A DNA stretch of 63,677 bases from the NCBI GenBank assembly GCA_947382625.1, contig CANDAG010000022.1:1-63677 (forward strand). Reading direction: 5' to 3'. The stretch is from an uncultured Lachnospiraceae bacterium (GTDB taxonomy: Bacteria; Bacillota; Clostridia; Lachnospirales; Lachnospiraceae). This document shows, piece after piece, positions 59,909 to 63,677 of this stretch. The notes under the pieces are model-generated. The model was given only the letters and a program-made list of their open reading frames with translations, was not told the origin of the DNA and did no database searches. Numbering within the stretch: position 1 is the stretch's first letter; each line of letters opens with the position of its first letter. The position numbers and the translations under genes are program-made.

Positions 59909-62064
59909 TGTTTGGAAGGGAGATAGATGAGATGGACAGCAGATCCATATATGACGATCCGGCCTGCTACAGCAACCGTGAGCTGAGCTGGATCATGTTT
60001 GACAAGCGGGTATTGAGCGAAGCGGTGGATGAGGAAACTCCGCTTTTTGAGCGTCTGAAATTCCTCGGGATTTCGGCATCTAATTTAGATGAATTTTTTA
60101 TGGTGCGGGTGGCATCCTTAAAGGATATGGTACATGCCGGCTACACGAAGACAGACATAGCAGGAATGACGGCCACAGAGCAGTTGGATGCTTTAAGCTG
60201 TGTGACTCATGAGCTGGTGGAGCAGCAGTATCAGGTATATAACAGGGAGCTTTTGCCAAAGCTTGCCGAAAACGGTATCCGCGTGATCGAGAGGCACGAG
60301 GAACTGACAGAGAAGGAAGCGGCCTATGTGGACAGCTTTTATGAGGAAAATGTGTATCCGGTACTGACGCCTATGGCAGTGGATTCCTCCCGGCCCTTTC
60401 CCCTGATCAGGAATAAATCCCTGAATCTGGGGGCGTTGGTCAAGAAAAAGGAAGGGGATGAGAGCCTGGAGTTTGCCACAGTTCAGGTACCCAGCGTATT
60501 GGACAGGATCGTCCAGATCCCTGTTAAGGATACGGAAGTCAAGACGGTGATCCTTTTGGAAGAGGTGATCGAGAGAAATATCCATAAGCTGTTTATGAAT
60601 TATGATATCGTCAGCTCCTGCCCTTTCAGGATCATGAGAAATGCGGATCTGACCATCGAGGAGGATGAGGCGGAGGATCTGCTCAAGGAGATCGAGCGGC
60701 AGCTCAAGCGCCGTCAGTGGGGTCAGGCCATCCGTCTGGAGGTGGAGGAAGGGATCGATGAGAGGCTCCTTAAGATCATTGAGGAGGAGCTTGCCGTTTC
60801 CGAGGAGGAGATCTATCGGATCCACGGCCCTTTAGATCTTACCTTCCTTATGAAAATGTACGGTCTTCCCGGCTATGAGCATTTAAAGGAGAGGCGTTAT
60901 GCGCCGCCCCAGCCGGTACCGGAGCTTTCCGGGGATTTTGATATTTTTGAACGGATCCGGGAAAAGGATATTTTACTGTTCCATCCCTATGAATCCTTCA
61001 GTCCGGTGGTGGACTTTATCAGACAGGCATCCAGAGATAAGGATGTGCTTGCCATTAAGCAGACCCTTTATCGTGTCAGCGGCAATTCCCCCATCATTGC
61101 GGCCCTTGCCCAGGCGGCGGAGAACGGTAAGCAGGTTTCCGTGCTGGTAGAGCTGAAGGCCCGTTTCGATGAGGAAAACAATATTGTCTGGGCCAAGATG
61201 CTTGAAAAAGCCGGCTGCCATGTAATATACGGGCTGGTGGGCTTAAAGACCCACAGCAAGATCACGCTGGTGGTACGGCGGGAGGAGGACGGCATCAGAA
61301 GGTATGTGCATCTGGGAACCGGAAATTATAATGATGCCACCGCAAAGCTTTATACGGATGTGGGACTTTTGACTGCAGCGCCCTCCATCGGAGAGGATGC
61401 CACGGCGGTATTTAATATGCTTTCAGGCTACTCGGAGCCCCTTAGCTGGAATAAGCTTTCTCTTGCGCCCCTGTGGTTAAAGGACAGATTTCTTTCTTTA
61501 ATAGGAAGAGAAAAGGAAAACGCCCTGGCAGGCAGAAGCGGCCATATCATTGCCAAGGTGAACAGTCTCTGTGACAAGGAGATCATCAAAGCCCTGTATG
61601 AGGCCGGGGCGGCAGGGGTAAAGATCGAACTGATCGTAAGAGGGATCTGCTGCCTGAAGACAGGTCTTCCCGGTATCGGTGACAATATTACGGTCCGCTC
61701 TATTGTGGGAAATTTCCTGGAGCATAGTCGTATTTTTTACTTTGAAAATAACGGGCAGCCGGAGTACTATTGTGCCAGCGCCGACTGGATGCCCCGAAAT
61801 TTAGAGCGCCGGGTGGAGATCATGTTCCCGGTGGATAAGCCGGAGCTCCAGAGGAAGCTTATGAATATCCTGGAAATGCAGCTGCAGGATAATGTGAAGG
61901 CACATATTCTCACGGCAGAGGGCAATTATCAAAAAACAGGCAAAGGAGAAAAAGGAGCCGTCAATTCCCAGCTGGAATTCTGCCATATGGTAAGGGATGC
62001 GGCGAGAGCCCATGAAAAGCTGGCAAACAGCAGGGTATTTATTCCGGAGATGCATCATGAATAG
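59908..62064 (+). CDS. ppk: polyphosphate kinase 1
   Basis: Makes polyphosphate from ATP. 718 residues: N-terminal YSNRELSWIMFDKRVL, LGISASNLDEFFMVRVA, then the phosphorylated His in GLKTHSKITLVVR and GTGNYNDATAKLY; second catalytic site around SADWMPRNLERRVE. AGGAGG lies eight bases before ATG 59908; the TTG three bases earlier is less likely. The stop region overlaps maf. Confidence 0.95.
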   Translation: MFGREIDEMDSRSIYDDPACYSNRELSWIMFDKRVLSEAVDEETPLFERLKFLGISASNLDEFFMVRVASLKDMVHAGYTKTDIAGMTATEQLDALSCVTHELVEQQYQVYNRELLPKLAENGIRVIERHEELTEKEAAYVDSFYEENVYPVLTPMAVDSSRPFPLIRNKSLNLGALVKKKEGDESLEFATVQVPSVLDRIVQIPVKDTEVKTVILLEEVIERNIHKLFMNYDIVSSCPFRIMRNADLTIEEDEAEDLLKEIERQLKRRQWGQAIRLEVEEGIDERLLKIIEEELAVSEEEIYRIHGPLDLTFLMKMYGLPGYEHLKERRYAPPQPVPELSGDFDIFERIREKDILLFHPYESFSPVVDFIRQASRDKDVLAIKQTLYRVSGNSPIIAALAQAAENGKQVSVLVELKARFDEENNIVWAKMLEKAGCHVIYGLVGLKTHSKITLVVRREEDGIRRYVHLGTGNYNDATAKLYTDVGLLTAAPSIGEDATAVFNMLSGYSEPLSWNKLSLAPLWLKDRFLSLIGREKENALAGRSGHIIAKVNSLCDKEIIKALYEAGAAGVKIELIVRGICCLKTGLPGIGDNITVRSIVGNFLEHSRIFYFENNGQPEYYCASADWMPRNLERRVEIMFPVDKPELQRKLMNILEMQLQDNVKAHILTAEGNYQKTGKGEKGAVNSQLEFCHMVRDAARAHEKLANSRVFIPEMHHE

Positions 62065-62680
62065 ATTTTTGACAAATGGAAAAGAATATGAAATCTTTCT
62101 GGCCTCTGCATCCCCCAGGCGGCGGGAGCTTTTAACCCAGATCGGGCTGGAGTATCAGGTACTGGTCAGCGATGTGGAGGAAAAGACGGTAAGCAATGCG
62201 CCATGGAAAATGGTGGAGGAGCTTTCTGCCCTGAAAGCCGGCGCAGTCCTTGCAAGGCTTCTGGAGGACGGCCAAAAAGGCGCCTTTGTAGTGATCGGAG
62301 CCGATACGGTGGTAGCACTCGAAGGAGAGATCATGGGAAAACCAAAGGATGAGCAGGAAGCCGCACGGATGCTTTCCCGTCTCCAGGGAAGGACCCACCA
62401 GGTTTATACCGGGGTGACTTTTGTTTATGTGGAGGAGGGAGAGCGGTCTTACGATATCTCCTTCCATGAAAAGACGGAGGTGACCATGTACCCCATGAGC
62501 CGGGAGGAGATCCGTGCCTATGTGGATACGGGAGAGCCCATGGACAAGGCGGGTGCATACGGGATCCAGGGCAGATGTGCCGCCTATATCAAAGGCATAT
62601 GCGGAGACTATAACAATGTGGTGGGATTGCCGGTGGGAAGACTCTACCAGGAGCTTCAGAAAATCTGCCGGCCGGAATAG
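62057..62680 (+). CDS. maf: Maf-type nucleotide pyrophosphatase
   Basis: House-cleaning enzyme removing modified or non-standard NTPs, linked to septum control. 207 residues with FLASASPRRRELL, VIGADTVVALEGEIMGKP and DKAGAYGIQG. Overlaps ppk by eight bases. Confidence 0.94.
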   Translation: MNRFLTNGKEYEIFLASASPRRRELLTQIGLEYQVLVSDVEEKTVSNAPWKMVEELSALKAGAVLARLLEDGQKGAFVVIGADTVVALEGEIMGKPKDEQEAARMLSRLQGRTHQVYTGVTFVYVEEGERSYDISFHEKTEVTMYPMSREEIRAYVDTGEPMDKAGAYGIQGRCAAYIKGICGDYNNVVGLPVGRLYQELQKICRPE

Positions 62681-62701
62681 ATGAGGACAGGAGCCGAAAA
62701 A

Positions 62702-63514
62702 ATGATACGATTGATCGCTTCGGATGTGGATGGAACCCTGATCAGGGATTCTACGCCGGATCTGTATCCGGAGATGGTACAGACCATAAAAAGCTTAAAA
62801 GAAAAAGGGGTTTTATTTTGTGCCGCCAGCGGCAGACAGTATGCAAGCCTTAAGAATGTGTTCCGGGAGGTGGCGGATGATATTGCTTATATAGCGGAGA
62901 ATGGAGCCCATATCCGTTATCAGCACCGGAATATTTCCGTAACCCCCATGAAAAGAGAGGATATAGAAGGGATCATGGCAATGCTGCGACCCTATTACGG
63001 AGAGTGCGAGGCCATTATCTCCACGCCGGAGGGAAGCCTTATTGAGAGCAGAAATCAGGAGTTTATCGATCTGATCACCTATGGCTATCACAACTCCTTC
63101 AGGCAGGTGAAGGATGTCCTTGCAGAAAAGGCGGAGATCATTAAGATCGCCATCTACCGAAAGGAAAGCATCCGTGATCTTGGAGAAAAGGTTTTTATCC
63201 CTGCCTGGAAGACAAAAGTCAAAGCCTGTATGGCAGGGGAGGAATGGGTGGATTTCATGGACCGGTCAGTGGACAAGGGGAGAGGGCTTCAGATCCTGGA
63301 GGAGACCCTTGGCATTGCCCGGGAGGAAACCATGGCCTTTGGGGATAATGATAACGATATTGGCATGATGCTGGCTGCAGGAATCAGCTATGCGGTGGAA
63401 ACAGCCACTCCGGGTGTGAAACAGGCGGCGGGGAATATCTGTCCCGGATGGACCGACAAAGGCGTCTGCCGGGTGCTCTGTGAGCAGTTCGGATTAGATT
63501 CAATAAGCAGGTAG
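62702..63514 (+). CDS. HAD-superfamily Cof-type phosphatase
   Basis: 270 residues with DVDGTLIRD (nucleophile), AASGRQYAS, and AFGDNDNDIGMM. Sugar phosphate or flavin substrates are typical of the family. ATG 62702 follows AGGAG by eight bases; the earlier ATG 62681 lies before it. Confidence 0.9.
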   Translation: MIRLIASDVDGTLIRDSTPDLYPEMVQTIKSLKEKGVLFCAASGRQYASLKNVFREVADDIAYIAENGAHIRYQHRNISVTPMKREDIEGIMAMLRPYYGECEAIISTPEGSLIESRNQEFIDLITYGYHNSFRQVKDVLAEKAEIIKIAIYRKESIRDLGEKVFIPAWKTKVKACMAGEEWVDFMDRSVDKGRGLQILEETLGIAREETMAFGDNDNDIGMMLAAGISYAVETATPGVKQAAGNICPGWTDKGVCRVLCEQFGLDSISR

Positions 63515-63579
63515 CAGGGGCCGTATTCCATACCGATACCTTGCATAAATTCTGCTGACAATTTTTGTAAGGATTGGTA

Positions 63580-63608
63580 TTGACGATACCGTTGCCTTAA
63601 AGCATAAT
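63580..63608 (+). promoter_or_regulatory. promoter with a small inverted repeat
   Basis: TTGACG-17-CATAAT. The -35 box sits inside GGTAT-TGACG-ATACC, and another GATACC occurs 45 bases upstream (63531), which may be repressor half-sites. Confidence 0.45.
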
Positions 63609-63645
63609 AAGAGTACCACGAGTGTTTTATCAAGGAGGAGAAAAT

Positions 63646-63677
63646 ATGCACGAATTTGACGATGCGGTATTACAATG
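63646..63677 (+). CDS. start of a gene cut by the window end
   Basis: ATG behind AAGGAGGAG opens MHEFDDAVLQ and runs off the end. Too short to identify. Confidence 0.6.
   Translation, partial: MHEFDDAVLQ

Noticed and set aside
1-63677. CRISPR array, prophage, complete insertion sequence, tRNA or rRNA genes
   Set aside because: No spaced direct repeat array, phage gene, transposase or tRNA cloverleaf was seen; the 38-bp units occur without spacers.

Overview
The window looks like chromosomal core DNA of a motile, Gram-positive anaerobe of the Clostridia, most likely a flagellated Lachnospiraceae; the genus cannot be fixed from sequence alone. The evidence is strong AGGAGG-type ribosome binding sites, PolC-type polymerase, rubrerythrin, and a flagellar gene order ending in flhF-flhG-cheC-cheD-sigD-(swrB position) followed by rpsB-tsf-pyrH-frr-uppS-cdsA-dxr-rseP-polC, as in Bacillus. 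No tRNA, rRNA, CRISPR array or complete insertion sequence was seen.

Layout. 1-7.5 kb: end of the flagellar/chemotaxis operon (flhA tail, flhF, flhG, PilZ protein, cheC, cheD, fliA/sigD, a SwrB-like protein, an MltG-like LysM protein). 7.5-24.5 kb: translation and envelope housekeeping (rpsB, tsf, polysaccharide deacetylase, bactofilin, pyrH, frr, uppS, cdsA, dxr, rseP), a PP2C phosphatase/Ser-Thr kinase pair, ispG and polC. 24.4-30.8 kb: carbohydrate module (AraC regulator, zinc alcohol dehydrogenase, aldo/keto reductase, FucU mutarotase, GH31 alpha-xylosidase). 30.8-37.2 kb: hybrid histidine kinase, endonuclease III, and a low-GC ABC module whose ATPase has lost its signature motif. 37.4-39.9 kb: metal resistance operon (ArsR/SmtB repressor, HMA chaperone, P1B ATPase) with a clear operator. 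40.3-46.8 kb: four-gene sensory unit (secreted protein, OmpR-type regulator, histidine kinase, anchored protein), a cell wall amidase behind an array of 11-bp phased repeats, rubrerythrin, VanZ-like protein. 46.8-50.8 kb: pyrBI with a leader terminator, nitroreductase, a diguanylate cyclase response regulator, small membrane-related genes. 50.9-54.5 kb: folate operon folC-folE-folP-folBK. 54.6-63.7 kb: beta-propeller-like anchored protein, pheA, then a polyphosphate-linked operon (AAA ATPase, ppx/gppA, ppk, maf, HAD phosphatase) and the start of one more gene.

The least expected content is in the gaps. (1) Two long palindromic elements (145 and 197 bp) and two very short ones (31 and 27 bp) share GTAA...TTAC termini and are flanked by 8-bp direct duplications; they look like non-autonomous transposable elements, possibly mobilised by an IS66-type transposase. 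(2) At least nine copies of a 38-bp palindromic repeat, some in exact head-to-tail tandem, sit mainly just behind stop codons; one lies in frame inside the AAA ATPase gene and two lie in the pyrB leader. (3) A second palindrome family occurs twice around the folate operon. (4) Six direct repeats phased at exactly 11 bp precede the amidase, the spacing used by OmpR/PhoB-type regulators.
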